From: Pseudoalteromonas spongiae UST010723-006
GTDB taxonomy: Bacteria > Pseudomonadota > Gammaproteobacteria > Enterobacterales > Alteromonadaceae
Assembly (NCBI RefSeq): GCF_000238255.3
Contig: NZ_CP011040.1
Coordinates: 558,001 to 622,000, forward strand
Length of the DNA: 64,000 nt
Direction: 5' to 3'
This document shows, in pieces, positions 8,668 through 17,258 of this stretch; the stretch's first letter is position 1; each line of letters opens with the position of its first letter. The position numbers and the translations under genes are program-made. Under the pieces are notes generated by a model. The model was not told where the DNA came from, made no database searches, and saw only the letters and a list, made by a program, of their open reading frames with translations.

Positions 8668-9615
8668 CTAATTCTGAATGTTGGCTAAATGTTGCTTTGC
8701 CATTTGCTTTTTTAAATGACGCTTTTGCGCCTTTTGCACGTGTTTATATATCCACTTGGTTAATTTGGTCATTAATTGAGGGGGAAAGTCATGTCCCATG
8801 CCATTGATGGATTTCAGTTTTGAACGTTTAATTGCTTGCGCCGTTTGATAGCCCGCTTTAACAGGAATAACCGGGTCGTGCACACCGTGAATAACAAGTG
8901 TAGGCACTTTAATCGCAGCTAATAAGTGTTTTCGATTTTGGCTTGCCGCAATTGCTGCAAGTTGCCGTTTTATGCCATTGGGGTTAAGGCTACGCTCTAC
9001 ATTCTGTTTGGCTTGTTGATACAGCGCTTGCTCATGTTGCGGGAAATTAGGACTGCCTATCAGCTGATTTAACTTTACCGTGTAGTCTATAAATGCATCT
9101 TTACATACGCTTTTGGGTTGATGTTTAGCGAGTGTAAACAATACCTTTAAGCCTTGTTTAGAAAGGGGAATATTGTAAGACGAAGACATGATAGAGGTTA
9201 GGCTGAGCACTTTCTTTTTATGCTTAGCTGCAACAATTTGCCCAATCATGCCCCCCATGGATGCACCAATTATATGGGCTTTTTTAATTTTAAGTGCTTT
9301 CATCAGCCCAACCACATCGCATGCCATCTCATCAAGCGTATAGGGGGCTAAGGCCCCTTTGTTAAAGGGCTTTGTTAGCCAAATCTTTAGCAGATTAGGG
9401 TTGCCACATTGATCAAAATGACTTGAAAGCCCCACATCGCGATTATCAAATCGGATCACCCGCAGTCCTTTTTGTGCTAATCCGTAATAGAACGGGTCTG
9501 GCCAAACCGTCATTTGTGCACCTAAACCCATAATGAGAATAACTGCGGGGTGTGTTGGGTCGCCGTGGTCTTCATAGTGGAGGCGCACGCCATTTTTTAG
9601 TCGTACACTCGGCAT
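8668..9615 (-). CDS. Alpha/beta-fold hydrolase
   Basis: The 315-residue protein has the alpha/beta hydrolase layout: an oxyanion-loop LIMGLGAQMTVWP, FDNRDVGLS, the nucleophile elbow GASMGG with S119, the acid in HGVHDPVIP and the histidine in NGMGHDFP. The lysine-rich tail (KAQKRHLKKQMAKQ) is unusual and could be cytoplasmic. There is no signal peptide. Related proteins include esterases and epoxide- or lipid-type hydrolases; the substrate cannot be told. No strong ribosome site is seen before the ATG. Confidence 0.85.
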   Translation of the reverse strand: MPSVRLKNGVRLHYEDHGDPTHPAVILIMGLGAQMTVWPDPFYYGLAQKGLRVIRFDNRDVGLSSHFDQCGNPNLLKIWLTKPFNKGALAPYTLDEMACDVVGLMKALKIKKAHIIGASMGGMIGQIVAAKHKKKVLSLTSIMSSSYNIPLSKQGLKVLFTLAKHQPKSVCKDAFIDYTVKLNQLIGSPNFPQHEQALYQQAKQNVERSLNPNGIKRQLAAIAASQNRKHLLAAIKVPTLVIHGVHDPVIPVKAGYQTAQAIKRSKLKSINGMGHDFPPQLMTKLTKWIYKHVQKAQKRHLKKQMAKQHLANIQN

Positions 9616-9781
9616 AAGTTACCGCTAATTTGGCAATATAACTGTAAAGTAACAAAGCTAGTTTTCAGATAAATGACAACGCGATAGCACGCTAGGCGCT
9701 AGCAATTTGTTATGTTTTATATTGATTTTAAAGTGCTTTATTTTACACTAACCTTAAGTTTACGAAGGCGTAGGTTAGGGC

Positions 9782-10936
9782 ATGCAACACAGATTACTAT
9801 TAATTGGGTTGTTATTAAGTGTTGCAAGTTGTAAATCGACCGTCGATGTAAAATCGCCCAGAGCACTGGAAAAACTCTCTAAGCAAATTGAGCAAAACCC
9901 CCATGATATTGTTGCCATCGCCAAAGGTGTTGAGCAATCAAAAGCCGCTATCAAAACCGATACGCGCCGAATAAAGCAACTTTTTGATGAGCTAGATTCC
10001 GTCATTAAACGTATTTGGGGCAATAAACACAGTTCGCTGCCAAGTAACAAACGCTATGTAAAGTATTCAAACAATTATCAAGCGCGCGCCATTGTCGATT
10101 TTGAAAAAGGCACAGTAAAGGTAGAAACCATTGCTACAAAAAAGGTAGCTTTAAAACTGGCACAGGCAGTGTTTGAAACATTACTTACAACCGATGATCC
10201 GTCAACGACCGATATATTTTCAAGTAATGCCCCCAACCTAAGTGGTGAGCCATTTTTGTATCCGCAAGTTCGCGACCATGACGGAGAATTAGTGCGCTTT
10301 GAGTGGCGCGCTAGGCGTTACGCAAATTATCTTGTGGATCACTATACAAAGGTAGAGCACGACGATAACCGTCAGTTTAGTTCTGTGAGCTTTAAGCTCG
10401 TTAACGAACATCAGCATTTGCGTCATTTAAAGTACAGCAATGCGGTGTTAGCTGCAGCCAAACGTTATAATATTGATGCTGCGCTCATTTATGCGGTGAT
10501 TGAAACTGAGAGCGCGTTTAATCCGTACGCGGTAAGTCGCTCTAATGCGTATGGTTTAATGCAAATAATGCCTGCAACTGCAGGGCGAGATGTATTCAAA
10601 CTTGAAAAAGGAAAAACTGGGCAGCCAAGCAAAGCACAGCTTATGCAGCCAAACTATAATATTGATATTGGCACCGCTTACTTAAAGATTTTAAACACCC
10701 GTTACCTAAAAGGTGTTGCGAATAAAAAAAGTCGAGAATATACGGTTATTTCAGCCTATAACGGTGGTGCGGGCAATGTGTTAAAAACCTATCACAGCAA
10801 TCGCGATACCGCGGTTAAACTGATTAATCGACAAAGCCCAGGTGCGGTGTATCAACGTTTGCGCCATCACCACCCTCGTCAAGAGTCCCGCAGATACCTA
10901 GAGAAAGTCACAAACGCAAAACAGAAATATCACTAA
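9782..10936 (+). CDS. mltC: Membrane-bound lytic murein transglycosylase C
   Basis: The 384-residue lipoprotein has a signal peptide ending in a lipobox (LLSVASC, Cys17). A conserved MltC N-terminal domain follows (KSTVDVKSPRALEKLSKQIE, then VDFEKGTVKVET). The C-terminal SLT domain starts near residue 215 with YAVIETESAFNPYAVS; the likely catalytic Glu is E243. GLMQIMPATAGRD and SAYNGGAGNVLKTY are the other SLT motifs. It cleaves the glycan strand of peptidoglycan at the outer membrane, forming 1,6-anhydroMurNAc. Length is close to that of enterobacterial MltC. Its 3' end overlaps the convergent LysE-type gene by 4 bp. The mutY/yggX neighbours common elsewhere are absent. Confidence 0.95.
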   Translation: MQHRLLLIGLLLSVASCKSTVDVKSPRALEKLSKQIEQNPHDIVAIAKGVEQSKAAIKTDTRRIKQLFDELDSVIKRIWGNKHSSLPSNKRYVKYSNNYQARAIVDFEKGTVKVETIATKKVALKLAQAVFETLLTTDDPSTTDIFSSNAPNLSGEPFLYPQVRDHDGELVRFEWRARRYANYLVDHYTKVEHDDNRQFSSVSFKLVNEHQHLRHLKYSNAVLAAAKRYNIDAALIYAVIETESAFNPYAVSRSNAYGLMQIMPATAGRDVFKLEKGKTGQPSKAQLMQPNYNIDIGTAYLKILNTRYLKGVANKKSREYTVISAYNGGAGNVLKTYHSNRDTAVKLINRQSPGAVYQRLRHHHPRQESRRYLEKVTNAKQKYH

Positions 10937-11562
10937 CCGCGGTTTGATAATGATAATAAGGTGCCTGCGCTGATAAACACAGAGCCGGTTAATCTGTTAA
11001 AAAGACGCATTCTGTTATTGCGATACAACCAATTTGACGATTTAACCCCGAGCACTACGTAAAACATTAACCAGCTTAATTCTAACAATATAAAGGTAAT
11101 GGCGAAGATACTGTACTGACTAAGCAAAGAGCCATTTGGATTGATGAATTGTGGAAACAAGGCAGTGAAAAAGACAATTGCTTTAGGGTTACTGGCACCG
11201 ACAATAAAGCCTTGAAAAAAGTTATCTGTTAGTAACCGTTTGTTTGATGAATTGACTTCTACTTTTGCTAAATTATCCGCTTTTGAGCGAAACGACTGAA
11301 CTCCCAAATACACCAAATATGCAGCGCCTAAATATTTTACTAATGTAAACGCAAGCTCCGATGTTGCGATAAGCACGCCTAATCCGGTAAATGAAAGCGT
11401 AAGAATAAGAGTAATAGCAATTAAACTGCCAAGTGCAGCAATAAAACCGCCGAGCGTGCCGGAACTTACCGCGCGTGTCATACAAAATAACGCGCTTGGC
11501 CCCGGTGATGCGGTTAGCACTAACACTGATAAAAAGTACATAACCCAGGTATTTATATCCAT
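10933..11562 (-). CDS. LysE/RhtB-family amino-acid exporter
   Basis: The 209-residue protein has the LysE/RhtB pattern: SVLVLTASPGPSALFCMTRA near the N-terminus, GGFIAALGSL, KYLGAAYLVYLGVQSFRS, FFQGFIVGASNPKAIVFFTALFPQF and a C-terminal helix, about six transmembrane segments in all. Members export amino acids such as lysine, threonine or homoserine lactone, and the substrate is not readable from sequence. AGGAAT lies about 4-5 bases before the ATG. It is convergent with mltC. Confidence 0.9.
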   Translation of the reverse strand: MDINTWVMYFLSVLVLTASPGPSALFCMTRAVSSGTLGGFIAALGSLIAITLILTLSFTGLGVLIATSELAFTLVKYLGAAYLVYLGVQSFRSKADNLAKVEVNSSNKRLLTDNFFQGFIVGASNPKAIVFFTALFPQFINPNGSLLSQYSIFAITFILLELSWLMFYVVLGVKSSNWLYRNNRMRLFNRLTGSVFISAGTLLSLSNRG

Positions 11563-11691
11563 TGTTATTCCTAAGCGGTTTTTGCTTAAGTTAACAGGTA
11601 ATTTGTAGTGCGGTAATTAAAAACTTTGCAGTATTTAAATTTTTCAACTTTAACAATTTGAATTATTTAAAAACGGCCTTATTAAAAGAAT

Positions 11692-12000
11692 ATGGATAAA
11701 CGTAGCGTACACATAATAAAAACACTCTTACTGCTGTTAGTTGTAATATCAGCGTTGCTACCATTTAATCTAACCCGCACGTTAATCTCACAGCCTCAAC
11801 CAGCGATGAATGCAGCCGCGTCAAAGTTGGTTTCATCCAATAAATACATTCGTAAAAACACAGCTTATACTTTCACTACCAAACTTCAGTTTAAAAGCTT
11901 GTTGCAATTTGTTGCCACAGGTTACGATTATGTGCCCCCTTTCATTAGCTTTTTAAAGCGCGATACCTACCTGTTTAACAAATCTTATAGCCATATATAA
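11692..12000 (+). CDS. Small hypothetical protein with N-terminal membrane anchor or signal
   Basis: 102 residues that I do not recognise. Residues ~8-26 (IIKTLLLLLVVISALLPF) form a hydrophobic helix, either an uncleaved anchor or a signal sequence. The rest is basic and polar (KLVSSNKYIRKNTAYTF...) and ends in aromatic-rich VATGYDYVPPFISFL. It lies 43 bases before another small membrane protein on the same strand, so the two may be co-transcribed. It may not be a real gene. Confidence 0.45.
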   Translation: MDKRSVHIIKTLLLLLVVISALLPFNLTRTLISQPQPAMNAAASKLVSSNKYIRKNTAYTFTTKLQFKSLLQFVATGYDYVPPFISFLKRDTYLFNKSYSHI

Positions 12001-12043
12001 CGCGCCCCTTGTTAATAAACGTAAATATTAAAAAGGAAACGTT

Positions 12044-12271
12044 ATGACACAAGCAATCACACTTTTTGTGCTGGTTTTTGTTTGGGCATTTTTACTGTTT
12101 TTGTTTTGGAAAATGGTTGGTTGGGCGAAAAAGCGCAAAACCGGCGCGTATGTTCTTGGGGCATTAGTTCACATGGTGTTACCTGACCCAAAAATTGAGC
12201 AAACCATTGCCATTGTAAAACAGCAAAAAGAACAAAAAGCCGAAGCAAGTGACGAGCAAAACGAGAAATAA
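12044..12271 (+). CDS. Small single-span membrane protein
   Basis: 75 residues with one strong N-terminal helix (LFVLVFVWAFLLFLFWKMV) and a charged cytoplasmic tail rich in Lys, Glu and Gln (IVKQQKEQKAEASDEQNEK). AAAGGAAAC precedes the ATG with good spacing, and a clear terminator follows directly, so expression as a gene is likely. No function is recognised. Confidence 0.6.
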   Translation: MTQAITLFVLVFVWAFLLFLFWKMVGWAKKRKTGAYVLGALVHMVLPDPKIEQTIAIVKQQKEQKAEASDEQNEK

Positions 12272-12275
12272 ATTA

Positions 12276-12297
12276 AGCCAGCATTTGCTGGCTTTTT
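12276..12297 (+). terminator. Rho-independent terminator
   Basis: Stem agccagca/tgctggct (12276-12283 with 12286-12293) is followed by a T-run, five bases after the stop of the small membrane protein. Confidence 0.85.
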
Positions 12298-12465
12298 TGC
12301 GTAAACACGAAATTACTGTTCGTTAAGGCTCTAACACGTTTTAAAAACTCTGTTTGCCTACACAATTTAATGTTCGTTTTTACAATGCATAAGCGCTATT
12401 CTTGTATAAAGAGTGTGAAGTTAATAACTTACTTAAAGTAATAAAAAGTAGCTGTTGTTAAAACT

Positions 12466-12843
12466 ATGATTGAACCTGTTTATAGCGTGTCACTTAAACA
12501 TAATCTTGTGGTTGTTAAGATTGCAGGAAACTGGGATATTCAAGCTGATATTGGTTATTTAACCTTGCTTGATGAAACCATTTCGCGGGTTAGAAATACT
12601 CCTTGGGCGCTCTTTGCCGATTTACGTGGATGGCGAGTGTCTGAAGACGTTAGTAACTATAAACATAACAAAACGATTCAACTTACAAGAAATAATCAAA
12701 TAGCGGAGTGTTGGCTGGTTGATAGCGAAGAACAAGGTCAACATATTCAACATCACATTGAAAATGCACACGTCCCGTTCATTAAAGTCACTAGTTTGCA
12801 ACAAGCAGAAAACTGGCTTTTGCAGTATGGCTGCAAAGTTTAA
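12466..12843 (+). CDS. STAS/SpoIIAA-like hypothetical protein
   Basis: 125 residues, soluble, with no signal peptide. The pattern LVVVKIAGNWDIQADIGYL, then WALFADLRGWRVSED, then a final helix QQAENWLLQYG, resembles the SpoIIAA-like/STAS single-domain proteins of marine gammaproteobacteria. The call is by fold pattern only. It is a lone gene with AT-rich flanks and no ribosome site I can confirm. Confidence 0.6.
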   Translation: MIEPVYSVSLKHNLVVVKIAGNWDIQADIGYLTLLDETISRVRNTPWALFADLRGWRVSEDVSNYKHNKTIQLTRNNQIAECWLVDSEEQGQHIQHHIENAHVPFIKVTSLQQAENWLLQYGCKV

Positions 12844-13080
12844 TTTATTCAGCAAATTTAGCCACGGTTAAACGGCTTTGAGTGTATTTTTAACTCAATA
12901 TATGCCGCTTTTTTGAAAGTCGATTTTCCATGACGTTGATTATGTGCTTTTGAAAAACTTGCTTACTTAATACTTTTCTACATATCACTTTATTTTGTGT
13001 ACAGTAACTTAATCTCTAATTGCGCGGTTACTTTTACAAAGAATGTTAAAGACAAATTTACCAAATAAGGCAATACGCTA

Positions 13081-13323
13081 ATGTATACCGAACGGCGCAC
13101 GCGCTGGTTTTTTCGTGTGTTTAGTATCGCAACTGCACTGGGGCTGATAACCATGTTAGATGGTGATTATTCCTATCGCGTTCAGGGTAACGAAGTCATA
13201 GTCAATGCGACTGATCAGCCTTTTAAATTTTACACAAGCGTTATTGTTGACGCGTCTTTGTGTGTTATTTCAACGTGGATAGGGTTTTTTAGTAAAGATA
13301 GACCTACTATTGGAAAGCGCTAA
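13081..13323 (+). CDS. Small membrane protein, first gene of a coupled pair
   Basis: 80 residues with two hydrophobic stretches (VFSIATALGLITML and FYTSVIVDASLCVISTWIGFF) joined by a short periplasmic-type loop. AAGG lies before the ATG. Its TAA overlaps the next gene's ATG (TAATG at 13321-13325), which suggests translational coupling. Function is not recognised. Confidence 0.6.
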   Translation: MYTERRTRWFFRVFSIATALGLITMLDGDYSYRVQGNEVIVNATDQPFKFYTSVIVDASLCVISTWIGFFSKDRPTIGKR

Positions 13324-13727
13324 TGGGTTATTACATGCTTTTTGTTAGTGTGGTGTGTTTATCTGTCGCTATTTGGCTACTTATAACGCGCTTACGCTTT
13401 CGTAAAAACGCAAGTATTTATCAAGGTAGCGTAATTGATTTGGTAACCATAAATCATGATGGCATATCTAGCGGTGGGCGCAATAAACATTTGTTAATTG
13501 AATACTTTGATAATCACGAAAGAAAAGAATTCTTATGTGAAGATGCCGTCATTGCAGCTTTCTATCATATCAACGATAACGTTGAAGTACTGGTAGGTGG
13601 TGAAGGCAAGCATCAACGTGTGCGCATCAATAATGTATTTTCCCTTGCTGTACCTTCTATCGTACTCACTATTATTGGCTTAGGCAGCTTACTTGGCGCA
13701 AATTCAATTTTTGGTTGGTGGAGATGA
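13323..13727 (+). CDS. DUF3592-like membrane protein
   Basis: 134 residues: an N-terminal helix (MLFVSVVCLSVAIWLLITRL), a soluble beta-rich middle (YQGSVIDLVTINHDG... HLLIEYFDNHERKEFLCED... NDNVEVLVGG) and a C-terminal helix (FSLAVPSIVLTIIGLGSLLG). This two-helix arrangement around a small beta domain fits DUF3592-type proteins, whose function is unknown. It is coupled to the upstream 80-residue protein by a one-base overlap. Confidence 0.6.
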   Translation: MGYYMLFVSVVCLSVAIWLLITRLRFRKNASIYQGSVIDLVTINHDGISSGGRNKHLLIEYFDNHERKEFLCEDAVIAAFYHINDNVEVLVGGEGKHQRVRINNVFSLAVPSIVLTIIGLGSLLGANSIFGWWR

Positions 13728-13914
13728 AGTTTAAAGGTTGTGCCGCTATTGCTTTTATCGTTGGGGTTTAAAACCATTCCTTAGTAGCCAGTTAAATGGA
13801 GCTTGGATTTAATTTACAAATTCTCATTACGCTTTGATGTATTTTTAATCAAATTGTTACTGCTTTGTCACTTCAAAATCACTTAATAGTAATACGTTAG
13901 CTTTAAAGTTTTTA

Positions 13915-13928
13915 TTGGTCTAGACCAA
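13915..13928. promoter_or_regulatory. Perfect palindrome TTGGTCTAGACCAA (HutC/GntR-type operator candidate)
   Basis: A 14-bp perfect dyad lies 30 bases before the ATG of the phosphodiesterase-like gene. Its core TGGTCTAGACCA equals the consensus known for HutC-subfamily GntR regulators of amino-sugar use (DasR, B. subtilis NagR/YvoA). No such regulator is in the window, so the identity of the binder is inference. Confidence 0.6.
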
Positions 13929-13957
13929 GTTAAAAATCCAATCTAACAGGAATTATT

Positions 13958-16102
13958 ATGAAAAAAAACATGTCGTGCAGTTACCCAATAAAGCAAATCG
14001 CTAAAGTGTCGTTGTTGCTTGCTGGTGTGGCAATGTCCACTTCTGTCTTAGCAAAAACACATTCATTGCTGATAGCCGTTGATGGCTTGCGTGGCGACGG
14101 TATTGAAAATGCGCATACTCCTAATCTTGATAACTTGATTAGTGGTAATTGGGCGAATGGCTATAACACCGCATTTGCACATTATGCGCAAACAATGAAG
14201 GACGCAGCGCCAAACAGTGGCCCTAATCACGTGGGTATTATGACGGGGGTTACATCAAATAAAAGTGGTGTTACAGGCAATAGTGACGTGGCGGGGGGCA
14301 ATTATGCAGCGCACCCTCATTATTTGACCTTATTAGAGCAAGCAAACCCATCACTAAACACTGCCTATTTGGTGACATGGAGCACCGATATGCAAATTGC
14401 CAATAGCGCAGATGTAAAAATAGATGCAGATGATGCAACGAATACACAAAATGCGGTTGATATCATTAATGGCACCTTTACAGCGTCAAATTGGCAGCAC
14501 GGGACTGATGTCGATGCATTATTTCTGTTTCTTGATGACGTAGATGGTGCAGGGCATGCATGTTGTTTTGCGGCGTCAGATAACGGTTATATAAATGAAA
14601 TAAACGATGTTGATAGTCAAATTGGTCGCATCTTGGCTGCCATTAAAAATCGTCCTAACTTTGACAGTGAAGATTGGCAAATTGTTCTGACATCTGATCA
14701 CGGTGGACGTGGTTCATCGCACGGTATTCATGCAGCAGATAACTATACTATTCCATTTTTAGTGTCATCTAAAACCGCTAAACAAGGCTATTTAGCGGGT
14801 GTTCCTCATAATTATGATGCAGCGCCTACAGTACTTGCCCATCATGGTTTAGCTGTGCTGGCAAATATGGATGGTGTTGTGCAGGGTAACTTAGTGCGTG
14901 TTGTTAACGATAATGGCATCAAGCAAGACCTTAAAACCTATTTACCATTTGATGGCAACTATCTTGATGCATCAGGCAATGCGCTTCACGCTCAAGTAGG
15001 CGGGGGCACGCCAAATTTGCAAGCGGGTGGTAAGTTTGGTCAATATGTAAAGCTTAACGACGACAAAGAATACCTGACATTAGGTAAACCAACAGAATTG
15101 AATTTTGGCACAGATACAAACTTTACCTTGATGACATGGTTTAGAGTAAGTGGCGACCAAGCTGGTGATCCCGTGATTGTTGGTAATAAAAACTGGGCAA
15201 GTGGGGCTAATCGCGGCACATTATTACTTGCTAACGAAGGCAATGGCGATGACTTTGGCATTAATTTAGCGTCATCAGGTGCCGACAGAAAAGACATCGA
15301 TCCAATCGATTACAGCTTTAATGGCTGGTGGTTACTGGTTGCAACGTTTGACCGTAATGGTGTTGCCACTATGTACGCAGGAAGTCCAACGGGTGAGCTT
15401 AATATTATCGCTGGTGATATTGCTAATGTGGGTGACATTAACTCAGAGCTTAACTGGAATATTGGGCAAGATGGTACCGGTAATTATACTTATAATTTAA
15501 AAGCCGATTTGGATGATTTTGCCGTGTGGCACCGTGCGCTGAGCCTTGATGAAGTGCGCACTATTTATAACAAAGGGCAAGGTACTGAATTAAACACTTT
15601 ACTTAACAATGTGCAAAATCGCTATTTAACCCAGCAATCAAACATTCAAGTTGGTCAAGATGTGTCTTTGGTGATCACAACCGAAGTTAACGGCGAAACG
15701 TGTGGTTTGGAATGGGATAACAGCCGCTTTTTTAATGAGCGTAACGCGAAATGGGATTGTACCGGCAATGCCGATCCAATGACGTTTACAGTTACGGGCA
15801 TCACTAATGATGGCAACAAATTAATTGCAGATGGTTATTTAGTCGCCAATGGTAATAAAGGCGCGTTTGAATGGGACTCGTCTAAGCATGCTAATGAACG
15901 CAATGCAAAGTTTGATGAAAATTCATCGGGTGACTTAATCTCAATTTGGCTGGTGAATGACAGTAATCAAACACGTATTGTCACCGAAGCAAGCGGCCAA
16001 ATATGTGGCTTGGAGTGGGATGCATCTAAACTCAGTAATGAGCGAAATGCCAAGTGGGATTGCACACCAAATATGGACACATTTCGTATTGAACTACTCT
16101 AG
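13958..16102 (+). CDS. Secreted alkaline-phosphatase-superfamily phosphodiesterase with LamG domain and C-terminal repeats
   Basis: 714 residues. A signal peptide ends near SVLA (residue ~32). Residues ~35-320 form an alkaline-phosphatase/NPP-like domain: D42 in AVDGLRGDG, candidate nucleophile S87 in NSGPNHVGIMTG, D193-D196/H200 in LDDVDGAGH, D247-H248 in LTSDHGGRGSSHGIH, all expected metal-site positions. NPP enzymes usually carry Thr at the nucleophile. Residues ~330-545 look like a LamG/concanavalin-type domain (LKTYLPFDGNYLDASGNALH, LMTWFRVSG, DDFAVWHRALSLDEVRTIY). The tail has three copies of EWDxSxxxNERNAKxD at ~580, 637 and 682, the outer two with a CG before and a DC after. It is probably an extracellular phosphodiesterase or phosphatase that binds a glycan surface; the substrate is inferred only. 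Confidence 0.85.
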   Translation: MKKNMSCSYPIKQIAKVSLLLAGVAMSTSVLAKTHSLLIAVDGLRGDGIENAHTPNLDNLISGNWANGYNTAFAHYAQTMKDAAPNSGPNHVGIMTGVTSNKSGVTGNSDVAGGNYAAHPHYLTLLEQANPSLNTAYLVTWSTDMQIANSADVKIDADDATNTQNAVDIINGTFTASNWQHGTDVDALFLFLDDVDGAGHACCFAASDNGYINEINDVDSQIGRILAAIKNRPNFDSEDWQIVLTSDHGGRGSSHGIHAADNYTIPFLVSSKTAKQGYLAGVPHNYDAAPTVLAHHGLAVLANMDGVVQGNLVRVVNDNGIKQDLKTYLPFDGNYLDASGNALHAQVGGGTPNLQAGGKFGQYVKLNDDKEYLTLGKPTELNFGTDTNFTLMTWFRVSGDQAGDPVIVGNKNWASGANRGTLLLANEGNGDDFGINLASSGADRKDIDPIDYSFNGWWLLVATFDRNGVATMYAGSPTGELNIIAGDIANVGDINSELNWNIGQDGTGNYTYNLKADLDDFAVWHRALSLDEVRTIYNKGQGTELNTLLNNVQNRYLTQQSNIQVGQDVSLVITTEVNGETCGLEWDNSRFFNERNAKWDCTGNADPMTFTVTGITNDGNKLIADGYLVANGNKGAFEWDSSKHANERNAKFDENSSGDLISIWLVNDSNQTRIVTEASGQICGLEWDASKLSNERNAKWDCTPNMDTFRIELL

Positions 16103-16455
16103 CGCGTGTTGTTATTTACGGTTTGAATTCTGTCCAAATCCAAATAGTTTTAATCGCGGCGCTGCTTTGTAGGCTTTGTGGTCTAGGTAAAAAAGCGACA
16201 ACAAAGCGCTGTAGAAATAGACAGTAGGGGTTAACACGCTCTAGTTAACACTAACCCATTATCTCTTTGGTGGTGGGTTATGTCTTTTATCTCTTTACTT
16301 TAATACGCGCTATTGATGTTGTAAGCCGTGATGTAGTCATCGATTTACAAGGTGTTTTAATACGGCTGCTGATTACGTTTATTTACACAATGGTTTGAAT
16401 TAGAAAAGAAAATCACCGTATCATTGGCACATATTTTATTTAAAAGGACTTTCTT
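16103..16455. other. Intergenic region without a gene
   Basis: No convincing coding frame. A weak inverted pair (taaccca at 16252-16258 with tgggtta at 16274-16280) has a long loop and a T-rich flank and could be a poor terminator for the preceding gene. The 3' part should hold the promoter of the next lipoprotein gene. Confidence 0.35.
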
Positions 16456-17226
16456 TTGAACAAGCTGATTGTCATAAGTACGGTGGTATCAAGTATTGTG
16501 CTTGCAGGGTGTGAATCGACGCCTGAAGTGAAACCGCGCATGGCGCGATTTGATAGCCCCGAAGTTAATAGCCAACCTTTCCATTTTAACATTACCGCAG
16601 GCTCCGATAGCTCAAACCAAATCGCCATAAATAAAAATAAAAAGAGCGAACGAGATAATACGCTGCGTTTCTCAGCGGCGATGACACTAGGTAAAGGTTT
16701 TGAGGCACGTTTTGTTGATAACGGTGAAAATCAAGTTAGCTTAAAATACCAAATGTTAGGCGCACCGCTTGAGCAGAAGAAAACGGGCAACCTGTCGTTA
16801 GCTGGCAGCCTTGGTTATATTTGGGCTAAGCGCAGCGAAAGCCCTACAAAGCAATATAATGATTGGTCAATGGAACAAAAAAGTTATGATTTGTCCTTGA
16901 TTGCAGGATATCGCTTGAATCGTCAAGCCATATTGTACGGTAGTGTGTTTTATCAAAATGGTGATGTAGATGGTAAATATTATCTATTCGAACACTATGA
17001 TGTGGAGCAAAATGTAACCATTAATGAAGGCTGTGGCTGGAACAAAACGTGTGTAGCGTCTTATTTCTCAGACAAAGGTAATGCGTATGGTTTGAGTTTG
17101 GCTTTAGAGTATGAAGTGTTAACTTGGCTTGCAGTCACCGGAGAAGTTGTGCATCACCGTGCCGAATGGTTTGAACGTACTAATAATGAGACGGGTGCTC
17201 ATTTCAATGTAGAGTTTAGATTTTAA
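16456..17226 (+). CDS. Lipoprotein with predicted beta-strand-rich outer-membrane domain
   Basis: 256 residues, starting with TTG at 16456 seven bases after AAAAGGA; no in-frame ATG fits the signal peptide. The lipobox is IVLAGC with Cys19. The mature part alternates short amphipathic strands (LAGSLGYIWAKRSES, YDLSLIAGYRLN, AILYGSVFYQNGD, GLSLALEYEVLTWLAVTGEVVHHRAEWF) and ends HFNVEFRF with a terminal Phe, as outer-membrane barrels do. A lipidated small barrel or porin-like protein is plausible; no named family is recognised. Confidence 0.65.
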   Translation: MNKLIVISTVVSSIVLAGCESTPEVKPRMARFDSPEVNSQPFHFNITAGSDSSNQIAINKNKKSERDNTLRFSAAMTLGKGFEARFVDNGENQVSLKYQMLGAPLEQKKTGNLSLAGSLGYIWAKRSESPTKQYNDWSMEQKSYDLSLIAGYRLNRQAILYGSVFYQNGDVDGKYYLFEHYDVEQNVTINEGCGWNKTCVASYFSDKGNAYGLSLALEYEVLTWLAVTGEVVHHRAEWFERTNNETGAHFNVEFRF

Positions 17227-17250
17227 AAAGGCTGCAGATACAGCCTTTCT
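17227..17250. terminator. Bidirectional terminator-like hairpin
   Basis: aaaggctg (17227-17234) pairs with cagccttt (17241-17248) between two convergent genes. The T-run on either side is short, so efficiency is uncertain. Confidence 0.6.
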
Positions 17251-17258
17251 ATATATGG

